This document shows positions 34,642 to 42,640 of a stretch of 50,602 nt of DNA, one piece after another. The position numbers were made by a program, and so were the translations under genes. Origin of the DNA: a bacterium (GTDB lineage Bacteria > Zhuqueibacterota > Zhuqueibacteria > Residuimicrobiales > Krinioviventaceae). The notes beneath the pieces were generated by a model that did no database searches, had not been told where the DNA came from, and saw only the letters and a list, made by a program, of their open reading frames with translations. Every line of letters starts with the position of its first letter. Positions within the stretch are counted from its first letter, which is position 1. Location: NCBI GenBank assembly GCA_029561455.1, contig JAKQIY010000053.1, positions 1 to 50,602 of the forward strand, written 5' to 3'.

Positions 34642-35092
34642 TTTCCATCCGCGAGATTGAGCAATACCTATATCCTGAATGTACAGGGAAAAAAAGATAA
34701 TAAAATTATAATGGAAAAACAATAACTATTAAGTAATTTTAAAAAATAAATTATAATTCTCAAGTCAGTAACCGTGGCAGGCCAGCCCCTGGTAATGTGT
34801 TATTATCCAGGTGCATGCCGATGCAGTGAAAAAGGAACTCTCAAGTCATGTTGTAATATTATGGTTATATCAGTTTTGAAAATTATTGTTGCTTATTATT
34901 GGAAATTGATTATTTTTAAGAGGGTATATGATTATTTGTACAGATGCAGGGTTCACAATTTCAATTATTGAATAAATTCAGGCGCCAGGATATAAACAAT
35001 TTCCATAATTAATGAATCATATTCCTGTGTAGTAAATAAAGGGTATGCACTAGTATTTATGAATTGATCATCTCAATAACCTGGAGGTATAA
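34642..35092. other. Divergent intergenic region, 451 bp
   Basis: AT-rich DNA between lutA and the barrel-protein gene. The only repeat noticed is CTCAAGTCA, twice about 80 bases apart (34759 and 34839). A 65-codon frame at 34774 lacks a ribosome-binding site and looks non-coding. Promoters for both directions must lie here, but none was picked out. Confidence 0.4.
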
Positions 35093-35629
35093 ATGAAAAA
35101 GATTTCAAGTTTTTTAATGATCTTGATTACGTCCACATGTATTTTTGCGCAACAATATGCAATAGACAAGGGCGCAGTGATAATGTCAGGAACAACTACT
35201 TTTTCAAGTTATGGTGGAGACCTCTATGAAAGGAGCGGGGATAGAATGACGACTTTGACGATTGCGCCTGCTTTAAACAAGTTTGTTGGCAAGAATATTT
35301 TTATTGGCGCGGCTTTGGCTTATTCCAAAATGTCAAGAGGAGATAATTCCAGTACTACTTTAGGAGTTGGTCCAACAATCGGTTATGCCATTGGCGATGC
35401 AAAAAGTACAAATTACCCATTTTTAGGAGTAGGAATAAGTTATTATTCAGTTGGCGACGAAGATGATTCAACAGGCGGGCATGATATTAAATTAAGCAGC
35501 GGGATTATTATTTCTTCTCACAAACACATTGGCATTATCATCGAAGCGGGTTATCACATGATGAGCCTTGAATCCACCAAAGGCGATATCATTACTATTG
35601 GTTTAGGTATTGCAGGACTGTTATTTTAA
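35093..35629 (+). CDS. Small outer-membrane beta-barrel protein
   Basis: 178 residues. A signal peptide covers about 1-19 (KKISSFLMILITSTCIFA, cleavage before QQY). The rest alternates amphipathic strands with Gly/Ser/Asp turns (TLTIAPALNKFV, IGAALAYSKMS, LGVGPTIGYAIG, PFLGVGISYYSVG) and ends in ITIGLGIAGLLF, with a terminal aromatic residue as in barrel proteins recognised by BamA. About eight strands fit. Function is unknown. GGAGG lies 5 bases before the ATG. It appears monocistronic. Confidence 0.72.
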   Translation: MKKISSFLMILITSTCIFAQQYAIDKGAVIMSGTTTFSSYGGDLYERSGDRMTTLTIAPALNKFVGKNIFIGAALAYSKMSRGDNSSTTLGVGPTIGYAIGDAKSTNYPFLGVGISYYSVGDEDDSTGGHDIKLSSGIIISSHKHIGIIIEAGYHMMSLESTKGDIITIGLGIAGLLF

Positions 35630-35724
35630 AACGTAATTGCATACCCTTTTTTTATTATCTGCAGCAACGAATCAAAGGGACCAAAATAGTTGTTAGCAAA
35701 ATTATTATATTAAAAATTATGATA

Positions 35725-35753
35725 TTGACTTTATTTATTCAAAATGATATATT
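35725..35753 (+). promoter_or_regulatory. Promoter of the RHH antitoxin gene
   Basis: TTGACT at 35725-35730, a 17-base spacer and TATATT at 35748-35753 form the best sigma-70-like promoter in the window, 43 bases before the antitoxin start. Confidence 0.75.
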
Positions 35754-35778
35754 CCATTTTGGTAGCATATTGGAACAT
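35749..35778. promoter_or_regulatory. Inverted repeat overlapping the -10 box, likely antitoxin operator
   Basis: ATATTCCA at 35749-35756 and TGGAACAT at 35771-35778 are inverted with one mismatch and overlap the -10 element. Ribbon-helix-helix antitoxins commonly repress their own operon from such sites. Confidence 0.55.
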
Positions 35779-35795
35779 ATAAAGAGGAATGATCT

Positions 35796-36038
35796 ATGGC
35801 AACCATAACTGTAAAAAATATTCCTGCTGATCTTTACGAAAAATTGAAAGTCACAGCATCTGCCAGTCATCGCAGTATTAATAACCATGTGATCTGGTGT
35901 ATTGAAAATACCATTAAAAGCAGAAAAGTAAAGCCTGAAGAGTTTATCGCTCAACTTGATAACTTTTATGAGAATGTCAAGGCGCCGGTATTGACAGATG
36001 AAATTTTGCAGGACTATAAAAAGGCCGGCAGATTATGA
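35796..36038 (+). CDS. Ribbon-helix-helix antitoxin (FitA/VapB-like), toxin partner lost
   Basis: 80 residues. The first 45 (TITVKNIPADLYEKLKVTASASHRSINNHVIWCIE) match the Arc/MetJ ribbon-helix-helix DNA-binding domain of FitA-like antitoxins. The C-terminal part, with an acidic stretch ending in DEILQDYKKAGRL, would wrap a PIN-domain toxin. AAAGAGG precedes the ATG. The stop overlaps the start of what was a VapC-type toxin gene by 4 bases (ATGA), but that gene now stops after 12 codons. The antitoxin is intact and has a good promoter and operator. Confidence 0.85.
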   Translation: MATITVKNIPADLYEKLKVTASASHRSINNHVIWCIENTIKSRKVKPEEFIAQLDNFYENVKAPVLTDEILQDYKKAGRL

Positions 36039-36073
36039 AAGTTATTGATGCAAATGTAATTGTGAAATACTAA
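36035..36073 (+). pseudogene. Remnant of a VapC-type PIN-domain toxin gene (12 codons)
   Basis: The reading frame that overlaps the antitoxin stop encodes MKVIDANVIVKY and then a TAA. This is the normal N-terminus of PIN toxins, with the first acidic active-site residue in VIDAN. The remaining 110-120 residues are missing, and no continuation was found in the following 75 bases in any frame. A deletion removed the toxin body and left the start. Confidence 0.75.
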
Positions 36074-36148
36074 TCTTAAAAATTTAAGAACCCGGCAGAA
36101 TCGAGGGAGGGAGGGCTTGAGAATATGAGGCAGGGAAGAGAAGATTAA

Positions 36149-36361
36149 ATGAAATGTATCCATTGTAAAGGAGAGATGAAAAGAGGCACAGCTCCCTTTC
36201 ATGTTGATAGAAATGGTTGTCATGTTCTTTTAGACGCCATTCCTGCCTGGGTTTGTACACAGTGTGGAGAGGCTTATTTTGAAGGTAATGAAGTTGATAC
36301 CATTCAGGATATTATTCGTTCTATTGAAGAAAAGTCCAAAGCGTTTGCTGTTTCGGCATAA
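36149..36361 (+). CDS. YgiT-type zinc-finger protein (MqsA N-domain-like)
   Basis: 70 residues. C3 and C6 (CIHC) and C36 and C39 (CTQC) form the zinc site of the YgiT/MqsA N-terminal family, with PAWVCTQCGEAYFEG typical. In many genomes such proteins follow a small toxin gene (DUF4258 or similar) as its antitoxin. Here the preceding 75 bases hold no such gene, only the VapC stub farther up. A GAAGAGAAG sequence precedes the ATG. It may be a leftover antitoxin. Confidence 0.8.
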   Translation: MKCIHCKGEMKRGTAPFHVDRNGCHVLLDAIPAWVCTQCGEAYFEGNEVDTIQDIIRSIEEKSKAFAVSA

Positions 36362-36416
36362 AATGGAGTAACTAATAAATACTTAAAGTGCGGATATTAG
36401 TTGGGCTGGCGGTTTC

Positions 36417-36463
36417 CCCGGCAAAGCCGGGCGGCTTTGGTTCCGCGCCAGAGACACGGAACC
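36417..36463. repeat. Two adjacent GC-rich hairpins between convergent genes
   Basis: CCCGGC-AAA-GCCGGG at 36417-36431 is followed by GGTTCCG (36439) paired with CGGAACC (ending 36463). They lie between the zinc-finger gene and the convergent isocitrate dehydrogenase gene. They may terminate transcription from either side or belong to a repeat family. No T-run is present. Confidence 0.45.
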
Positions 36464-36500
36464 AGGATCAATTAATACGTTTGAAAATCCCCCTAAATCC

Positions 36501-37700
36501 TTATCCCTTAACATACCCTTCATAAATCTCATTCAGCCTGGGCGATTTAATGGTTGTCATAAGATAATCACAAAATTCGCGGCCGGTGGCGCCGTCATTA
36601 CGACCGGTGATGACCAGCTTTTTCTCAAACTGCTGACAAATGACCAGCGCTTTTTCCAGTTGTTGCGCTTTGGCCTGAAAACCGATATGCTGTAACATCA
36701 TCGCCGCGGCGCGGATGAGACTGGAGGGATCGGCGTATTGTCCCCGGCCCTCGGTAATCATGCGCGGGGCGGAGCCGTGAATGGCCTCGAACATAGCGTA
36801 TTGCATGCCGATATTGGCGCTGCCGGCGGTGCCCACGCCGCCCTGGAATTCGGCTGCTTCGTCGGTGATAATATCGCCATACAGGTTGGGCAGCACCACG
36901 ACTTTGAACTGGGTGCGGCGTTTGGGGTCGACCAGCTTGGCCGTCATAATGTCGATATACCAGCCTTCCCATTTCACCTGGGGATACTCTTTGCCGATGC
37001 GTTCTGCGGTTTCCAGGAACAGGCCGTCGGTGGTTTTAATGACATTCGCTTTGGTCACCACCGTAACATGGTTCAATCCGGTTTTGGCGGCAAAGTCGAA
37101 CGCCATGCGGATGATGCGTTCCGCGCCCTGTTTGGTGATCACTTTAAAGTCCATTGCCATATCTTCCGTTACCATTAATCCCTGGCTGCCAAGAATGTAC
37201 TCGCCTTCAGTGTTTTCGCGGAAAAACGTCCAGTCGATGCCTTCGCGGGGGATTTTAACCGGACGGATATTGGCGAACAAGTCCAGTTCGCGGCGCATAG
37301 CGACGTTGGCGCTTTCGATGTTGGGGTAGGGGCCGCCTTTTTCCGGGGTAGTGGTCGGTGCTTTAAGAATGACGTGGCATTTTTTCAGTTCCGCCAGCAC
37401 GTCATTGGGAATGGCTTGCATGTGTTTGACGCGGTTTTCAATGGTCAGGCCCTCGATGGTGCGGAACAGCAGTTTACCCTGGGCAATTTCTTCTTTGAGC
37501 AGCTCTTCCAGCAATCGCTGAGTTTCCTGCGAAATGAGCGGCCCAATGCCGTCGCCCCAGCAAAAACCAATGATAACCGGTTTCAGGGTATCGTAATTAA
37601 TCCAGTTCTGTGCAGCTTTCATCTTTTCAATCCGCGCCAGTTGTACCTGGATGAGTTTGGCAAGATGCTCCTGGGCTTTTTGGATATTTGGATTATTCAT
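36501..37700 (-). CDS. Isocitrate dehydrogenase (isocitrate/isopropylmalate family)
   Basis: 399 residues from ATG 37700, chosen because GGAG lies 6 bases upstream; the frame also contains a GTG two codons earlier. Isocitrate-type substrate residues are visible: the Ser and Asn of ESANVAMRRELDLFANIRP match E. coli IDH S113 and N115, followed by the Arg residues. FRENTEGEY, VTKANVIKTTDG, NLYGDIITDEAAEFQGG and HGSAPR follow as expected. It oxidises isocitrate to 2-oxoglutarate. The region after HGSAPR (ITEGRGQYADPSSL) does not clearly tell NAD from NADP, so the coenzyme is left open. It is the last of a minus-strand series that includes a citrate-synthase-like gene. Confidence 0.9.
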   Translation of the reverse strand: MNNPNIQKAQEHLAKLIQVQLARIEKMKAAQNWINYDTLKPVIIGFCWGDGIGPLISQETQRLLEELLKEEIAQGKLLFRTIEGLTIENRVKHMQAIPNDVLAELKKCHVILKAPTTTPEKGGPYPNIESANVAMRRELDLFANIRPVKIPREGIDWTFFRENTEGEYILGSQGLMVTEDMAMDFKVITKQGAERIIRMAFDFAAKTGLNHVTVVTKANVIKTTDGLFLETAERIGKEYPQVKWEGWYIDIMTAKLVDPKRRTQFKVVVLPNLYGDIITDEAAEFQGGVGTAGSANIGMQYAMFEAIHGSAPRMITEGRGQYADPSSLIRAAAMMLQHIGFQAKAQQLEKALVICQQFEKKLVITGRNDGATGREFCDYLMTTIKSPRLNEIYEGYVKG

Positions 37701-37852
37701 TAGCACTCCGGATAAAAATGAAAAATAATATGATATATAACCCGCCGAAACAGGTCAAATAAATTTCCCATTACCTGAATAGAGTTTTGACGGCAACTGT
37801 AATCCAGGGTGTTTTAATATAAAAAATAGCCGGGCACGGGTTTCAGAACATG

Positions 37853-38365
37853 TTATTGATCTACAGCTTCGTTCCCGGTTAAATCTTTACGCCCTTGTTT
37901 ATACTTGTAAAATCTTTCTTTAAGAGAATTGAGTTCGTTTTGCATAGCGATGGTTTTGTCCATATAATACTGGGCAAAATAATCTCTGGCCAGGCCAAAT
38001 ACCATATTACAATCGGTTAACAATTCAACCAGTTCTTTGGATACCGGGTAGTGAGTGACGAGAATATCCCAGAATTCTTCTTCGAAAATTCGGATGGCAT
38101 TTTGCACTTCTTCCAGCGAATACCCTTCGTTGGAACGCTGACGGGCCAGGTTCTCCATATAAATTTTCAAAGGGCGTTCATTATTCTCATGGATCACTTT
38201 GATGATGATATCCAGAAACTCTTCTTCTCTTTCCTGGTGCCGTTCAAAGTCGATCATTTCATAATGCGAAGATGATAACTTTTGCAAGCGATTACATATT
38301 TCGGTAATCAATTCGTCTTTATGCTTTTCGATTACCTCGTACAGCTTGTTATTGGCTACTGTCAT
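37853..38365 (-). CDS. All-helical protein resembling the RsbRD N-terminal domain
   Basis: 170 residues, almost entirely helical and acidic, without membrane segments or cysteine motifs. The pattern of EVIEKHKDELITEICNRLQ at the start, RPLKIYMENLARQRSNEGYSLEEVQNAIRIFEEEFWDIL in the middle and a C-terminal coiled coil resembles the four-helix RsbRD_N domain, which senses signals in stressosome or kinase proteins. Here it stands alone with no STAS or kinase domain. Its start overlaps the end of the GGCT-fusion gene by 17 bases, so the two are co-translated. It may regulate or partner the fusion enzyme. Family assignment is by eye. Confidence 0.6.
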   Translation of the reverse strand: MTVANNKLYEVIEKHKDELITEICNRLQKLSSSHYEMIDFERHQEREEEFLDIIIKVIHENNERPLKIYMENLARQRSNEGYSLEEVQNAIRIFEEEFWDILVTHYPVSKELVELLTDCNMVFGLARDYFAQYYMDKTIAMQNELNSLKERFYKYKQGRKDLTGNEAVDQ

Positions 38366-40268
38366 AATGTTTTTTGATTCTTTTGGTCCTTCGTTTTATT
38401 TGTTCTTCAATTCTGCCGATAATTCTTTGCGTATACCTGCCGTGTTCCTTGCCAAATACCGCCACTTCCTTATCCAGACCTTCTTCAATGGTAACCAGGA
38501 ACTGGTCGATACTCTGTTCCGGAATTGGGGCCGGTCTGCTTGCCCAGTTTATAAAGAATTGTTCCATTTCGATATATTGCTGCGGATCTGGCAAATTTGA
38601 GCAGCCTTTAAAAGGATAGGGGTTAAGACCCAGTTGGAACCCTTTTAAAGCCATGATCAGCGGCTGGTAATCGTATTCATAGAACAGCCTGGGGAACTGG
38701 TATTCCACCACCGGCGTCCAGACATCTTCTTCGGGATTTTTATGGTGTTTATTAAGACGGGAGATATTCAATCCCGATTCCTTGTGGAATATTTCCTGGT
38801 TGAAAATACGCATTTCCCGTAGTTTACCGTTTTCATCCTCGCGCAGATCGCCGCCCAGGGTCAACAGGCACAATATATAATCCGGGTTGGTCAATTTCTT
38901 GAACGGCGCATTGGCAGGAATTTCAATGCTGATATGCAGGCTATGCGGTTTAATGCCCATAAAGCGCACGGCAAGATCGGTAATACTGGATAATATCCAT
39001 GAATCTTCGGTAGCCGGTTTGGAGACATCCCCCAGTAACTTGTACCTGCCGAAAGCCAGTTCCAGAAAACCGCGGGTGCGGATATTGGGTGAAGTGAGGA
39101 ATTTATGATCGTCAATATGCGCGCCGAGCTTCCAGCCGCGCCGCATCAGGTCGAAATTGTAAAAATAGTAAAATGAATCGAAAACAGGGTCGGCCCCTTC
39201 TTTGGCGCCAATAGCGCGATAACCAATGTTGGAAAATTCCAATTCGGCGCCCAGGGGCAGCAGACCTATATGCCGGTTGCTGTTCACCCAGTCGACTATC
39301 TCTTCGGCTTTATCCCGTTCATATAACTCTTCGGCAATTAAAATGGCGGCGGCGGCATAATCAGTATATAGCAGTTCCGGGTTGAAACGGTCGATTTCGA
39401 GTTGTTTATGCGCCGATTTAACATGCGTGTTTTGATCCACCATCAGCTTGAGCGCCATCATCGCCGAAATAGTATGCATATAATAAGCGTCGCTCACTTT
39501 GACTTCACTGCGATAGTCGTTACGGAATTTTTCTTCCAACTGGTTAAAGATCATAAAGTTGGTCGCCAGTTTGATATAATTATCGGCGTATTCCATAGCT
39601 TTGGGGTCGCTTTTCAACCAGGTTAACCTGGGAATGCTGGCTTTTTCAATTTCATGTTTGATAATAAATGCCGGCAAGCCCGAATCCTGAAAATACTGGC
39701 GCAGAATGCTGTGCACTTCTTCGGATAATAATTCGCGGGTTACTTTGATGGGCAGAGCGCCGCGGTCATAGTTGATAAACAGGTCGGCTTTTTGTTCAAT
39801 ATAGCGGGTAACATTTTTTTCCACAAACTCTTCAATCCGATCCCGTTCCTCAAAGCCTTTGGTAAAATAGGGTTTTAAAGATTTAGGCTTGCCGATATAA
39901 ACCCAGGCTTCGATTATTTCTTCCTTGACCTGCACCTGGGCGATCTTGCGTTTATATAATTTCCCCTCGGATTCGTAATCATCGAGTTTTTTTATAATAT
40001 CCGGCGTGACATGATATAGCAGCCGACCTTCAATAGTAAATCCTTTCCATGGCAGGGCAAAGGAAAAACTGTTTTCCGGTTGTATACGCCTGTGATTAAG
40101 CAACAAACCGGTATCGTTGGGTAAAGTTACTCCGGTCAATAACTGTAAATAATAGTCATTATTTAGCGAACCATAAACAAACAGTTTGTCTATGGTTTGG
40201 CTATCAACCTTTTTATTCTTTTTCACCCGGTTCCGAAATGTGAAATTCTTGGTCAGATTAGTCGTCAT
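38349..40268 (-). CDS. Gamma-glutamylcyclotransferase-like domain fused to a large region with amidoligase-like motifs
   Basis: 639 residues. Residues about 27-165 form a GGCT/AIG2-like domain: LFVYGSL (29-35) is the substrate-binding loop, and LDDYESEGKLYKR (about 96-107) carries the catalytic Glu at 99. The following 470 residues are not a known GGCT extension. They contain GAELEF (340-345), like the GxExEF metal-binding motif of the glutamate-cysteine-ligase/amidoligase fold, then AHIDDHKF (383-390), FLELAFGRYK and HSLHISIEI (about 442-450). GGCT and amidoligase genes are known to be associated in other genomes. A cytoplasmic enzyme making or breaking gamma-glutamyl amide bonds is therefore plausible. 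It overlaps the citrate-synthase-like gene by 4 bases. The amidoligase reading is a hypothesis. Confidence 0.65.
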   Translation of the reverse strand: MTTNLTKNFTFRNRVKKNKKVDSQTIDKLFVYGSLNNDYYLQLLTGVTLPNDTGLLLNHRRIQPENSFSFALPWKGFTIEGRLLYHVTPDIIKKLDDYESEGKLYKRKIAQVQVKEEIIEAWVYIGKPKSLKPYFTKGFEERDRIEEFVEKNVTRYIEQKADLFINYDRGALPIKVTRELLSEEVHSILRQYFQDSGLPAFIIKHEIEKASIPRLTWLKSDPKAMEYADNYIKLATNFMIFNQLEEKFRNDYRSEVKVSDAYYMHTISAMMALKLMVDQNTHVKSAHKQLEIDRFNPELLYTDYAAAAILIAEELYERDKAEEIVDWVNSNRHIGLLPLGAELEFSNIGYRAIGAKEGADPVFDSFYYFYNFDLMRRGWKLGAHIDDHKFLTSPNIRTRGFLELAFGRYKLLGDVSKPATEDSWILSSITDLAVRFMGIKPHSLHISIEIPANAPFKKLTNPDYILCLLTLGGDLREDENGKLREMRIFNQEIFHKESGLNISRLNKHHKNPEEDVWTPVVEYQFPRLFYEYDYQPLIMALKGFQLGLNPYPFKGCSNLPDPQQYIEMEQFFINWASRPAPIPEQSIDQFLVTIEEGLDKEVAVFGKEHGRYTQRIIGRIEEQIKRRTKRIKKHYDSSQ

Positions 40269-41632
40269 TTCAATAAATCGGCAAAGTGCAACTGGAATTG
40301 CTGCATCATTTCTTCCGGCGAAATGGAGGTTATACGACCGTCTTTGTATTGCTGCTCAACCCACTCAAAGATTTTGGCAACCTTGGGGTTCCTTTTATCA
40401 ACCGGCGGAATGCCGCGTTTTTGTAATTCCTGGTTGATCCAGAACCCGACACCGGCGATGCCGGAGCGGTCGGTTAAATGTACGCCCAACGGACGGTTGA
40501 GGATTTTTGCCGTATCAAATATATTATAGATCTCTTCATTTTTGATCACACCGTCGGCGTGTATTCCAGCCATAGTGACATTGAACCGTTCGCCGACGAA
40601 CGGATAGTTATGGGGAATTACCGTGCCGATCTCGCGGAGATAATTGGCTATATCGGTTATAGCGGTCAAATCCATGCCGTTGGCGCTGCCGGTGAGTGAG
40701 GCATATTCCACAACCAGCGCTTCCATCGGCGAATTACCGGTACGCTCGCCGAAACCGAGAATCGTGCTGTTGGCGGCAGCTACCCCGGACAACCAGGCGG
40801 TAACTGAATTAATGTGCACCTTGTGAAAATCATTGTGGCCATGCCATTCCAGTAATTCTGAGGGTATGCCGAGTTCCCGCTGCAGATAATAGACCATTTT
40901 TTGAATAGAACGCGGTAATGCCGCATCAGGATAAGGCAGGCCATAGCCCATGGTATCACACAAGCGGATCTTGATCTTTAAACCGGTTTTAGCCGAAAAA
41001 TTCATCAATTCTTCGGCAAAGGGAACCACGGTTCCCCAAAAATCGGCGCGGGTAATATCTTCAAAATGGCAGCGAATGGCTTCCATGCCGGCATCGGCAG
41101 CGGCCTGAACAACTTCCATAAATGAATTGAGCACCTGGCGGCGGGTTTTTTTAAATTTCATAAAAATATGATAATCGGAGATCGATGTCAGCAGCCCGGT
41201 TTCCTTTATGCCAATGTTGCGCACCAGTTCAAAATCGCTAGCGTTGGCACGAATCCACGAAGTAACTTCAGGGAATTTATAACCCTTGTTCCTCACTTCT
41301 TCCAGTATTTCCCGGTCACTTTCAGAATAGATGAAAAATTCCGATTGGCGGATAACCCCATTAGGACCTGACAGCCGGCTGATCAAATCAAACAGTTTGG
41401 ATACCTGCTCAATTGAATAGGGAGGACGCGCTTGCTGACCGTCCCGGAAAGTTGTATCGGTAATCCATATTTCTTTGGCCGGACGGGCGTTAACCGTTAC
41501 TCCATCGAAAATTGTTTTGGGTATTTCATTATAGGGGAAAATTTCACGCATTAAATTTGGTTCCTCTACATCGAGCAGAGGATGCTTGACTGTCTTTTCA
41601 ATATTTTGCCAATTGCTGTTCAGGACGGACAT
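40265..41632 (-). CDS. Re-type citrate synthase homologue (isopropylmalate synthase-like)
   Basis: 455 residues from ATG 41632, set by GGAGGG 5 bases upstream; the frame also has an ATG four codons earlier that overlaps this site. It is an HMGL-like aldol-condensing TIM barrel: TDTTFRDGQQARPPY (metal-binding Asp and catalytic Arg), GVIRQSEFFIYS, RCHFEDITRAD, EWHGHNDFHKVHIN (metal-binding His pair) and GERTGNSPMEALV. The DGQQARPPY variant and length match Re-citrate synthases of anaerobes better than LeuA, which also carries a C-terminal regulatory domain missing here. It would condense acetyl-CoA and oxaloacetate. Aconitase and isocitrate dehydrogenase genes nearby support this, and no Si-type gltA is in the window. 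Homocitrate or isopropylmalate synthase remain possible. Confidence 0.75.
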   Translation of the reverse strand: MSVLNSNWQNIEKTVKHPLLDVEEPNLMREIFPYNEIPKTIFDGVTVNARPAKEIWITDTTFRDGQQARPPYSIEQVSKLFDLISRLSGPNGVIRQSEFFIYSESDREILEEVRNKGYKFPEVTSWIRANASDFELVRNIGIKETGLLTSISDYHIFMKFKKTRRQVLNSFMEVVQAAADAGMEAIRCHFEDITRADFWGTVVPFAEELMNFSAKTGLKIKIRLCDTMGYGLPYPDAALPRSIQKMVYYLQRELGIPSELLEWHGHNDFHKVHINSVTAWLSGVAAANSTILGFGERTGNSPMEALVVEYASLTGSANGMDLTAITDIANYLREIGTVIPHNYPFVGERFNVTMAGIHADGVIKNEEIYNIFDTAKILNRPLGVHLTDRSGIAGVGFWINQELQKRGIPPVDKRNPKVAKIFEWVEQQYKDGRITSISPEEMMQQFQLHFADLLK

Positions 41633-41757
41633 TTTTCCCTCCATATTATTTATGTTAAAAGATAAAAATTACCTTAATTATATACTCTCCCTCTTTTCGC
41701 CGGAACCTCAAGCAAAAATGTAATGATTTGGAGAATGATGAGGTTGTTGGTGAATTA

Positions 41758-42438
41758 TCAGGGTTCCTGAACGTCGGTCAGGTATTTCAGGGCATCAATG
41801 ATCTGGTTATTATTGGGGCTTAATTCCAGGGCCTTTTTGTATGCCTTGATTGCTTCGGGTACGCGGTGCAAACGGTAATATACCATACCAAGGTGATAAA
41901 ATAAACGCGAGTCGTTTTTACCAATCTCCGTCAGGGCTTCAAGATGCTGCAAGGCGTCATCGTAACATTGCTCTTCAATACACGACAAGGCAGCCTGATA
42001 ATGCGCTACAGGAGAATCCTGGTTTTTTTCCAGCAATGTTTCAAAAGCTAAACGCGCTTTGGCAAATTTACCCAAATGCCAATAAGTAATTCCCAGCCAG
42101 TAATAAGCCATTAACATTTCAGGGGAAAGTTCTATTACTTTTTTCAGCGCATCTTTGGCCTCAGTCAATTGCAGTTGGCGGTAATGCGAAATACCCAGGT
42201 AATAGTAAGCATAAGGTAAATTGGGATTTACCTGAATCGCTTTTTCAAATATTTTGATCGCGGCGGATATTTTGCCGCGCATATAATAACCATTTCCAAG
42301 CATCAGCAACGAGCGCACATCTTTGGGGTTTTTTTTGATGCTTTCTTCCAGTTGCTGCATCAATTCGTCAAGCTGTGAAGTATCCATTAAATCCATAGCT
42401 TCCGGAAGATTTATAGTAAAAGGTATTATCTTGCTCAT
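41758..42438 (-). CDS. Tetratricopeptide-repeat protein
   Basis: 226 residues from ATG 42438, since a GGAG 9 bases upstream favours it over the first ATG at 42453. After about 30 residues, five to six TPR units follow, each with the W/Y-LG-Y/G-A-F-A-P pattern: LLMLGNGYYMRGKISAAIKI, YYYLGISHYRQLQLTEAKDA, YYWLGITYWHLGKFAKARLA, LFYHLGMVYYRLHRVPEAIK. It lacks a signal peptide, so it should be a cytoplasmic scaffold. Lies 125 bases upstream of the citrate-synthase-like gene and may be in the same transcript. Partner unknown. Confidence 0.85.
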   Translation of the reverse strand: MSKIIPFTINLPEAMDLMDTSQLDELMQQLEESIKKNPKDVRSLLMLGNGYYMRGKISAAIKIFEKAIQVNPNLPYAYYYLGISHYRQLQLTEAKDALKKVIELSPEMLMAYYWLGITYWHLGKFAKARLAFETLLEKNQDSPVAHYQAALSCIEEQCYDDALQHLEALTEIGKNDSRLFYHLGMVYYRLHRVPEAIKAYKKALELSPNNNQIIDALKYLTDVQEP

Positions 42439-42562
42439 TTCCAGTAACTCCATGTTACAAAAAATACTGTTTTTCAGAAAATTGAAAATAATGTGTTTCT
42501 AGATTAATGTCAAGTGATAATTATATTTTTTGGGGTATAAAGACGGATATTTTAATTTTTTT

Positions 42563-42592
42563 TTGACTTTGTTATTGATTTTAAATTGTTAT
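42563..42592 (+). promoter_or_regulatory. Possible promoter of the SPOR lipoprotein gene
   Basis: TTGACT at 42563-42568 resembles the elements before mraZ and the RHH antitoxin. A weak -10 (TGTTAT, 42587-42592) follows after 18 bases. It lies in the 202-bp gap between two divergent genes. Confidence 0.4.
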
Positions 42593-42640
42593 ATCTCTAC
42601 ATTATTTCTTTGATATTATTAATAACAAAATGGATCGACT

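Noticed and set aside
34642-34722. N-terminal hydrophobic extension of lutA
   Set aside because: It is absent from the family, and MKVALFIPC is the normal LutA start; the extension looks like AT-rich leader DNA.
34774-34971. 65-codon frame between lutA and the barrel gene
   Set aside because: No ribosome-binding site and a translation rich in Cys, Tyr and Ile typical of AT-rich non-coding DNA.
40265-41632. Simple 2-isopropylmalate synthase (leuA)
   Set aside because: No C-terminal regulatory domain, an atypical active-site start, and no leuB, leuC or leuD genes; the isocitrate-type dehydrogenase nearby keeps the Ser/Asn substrate residues.
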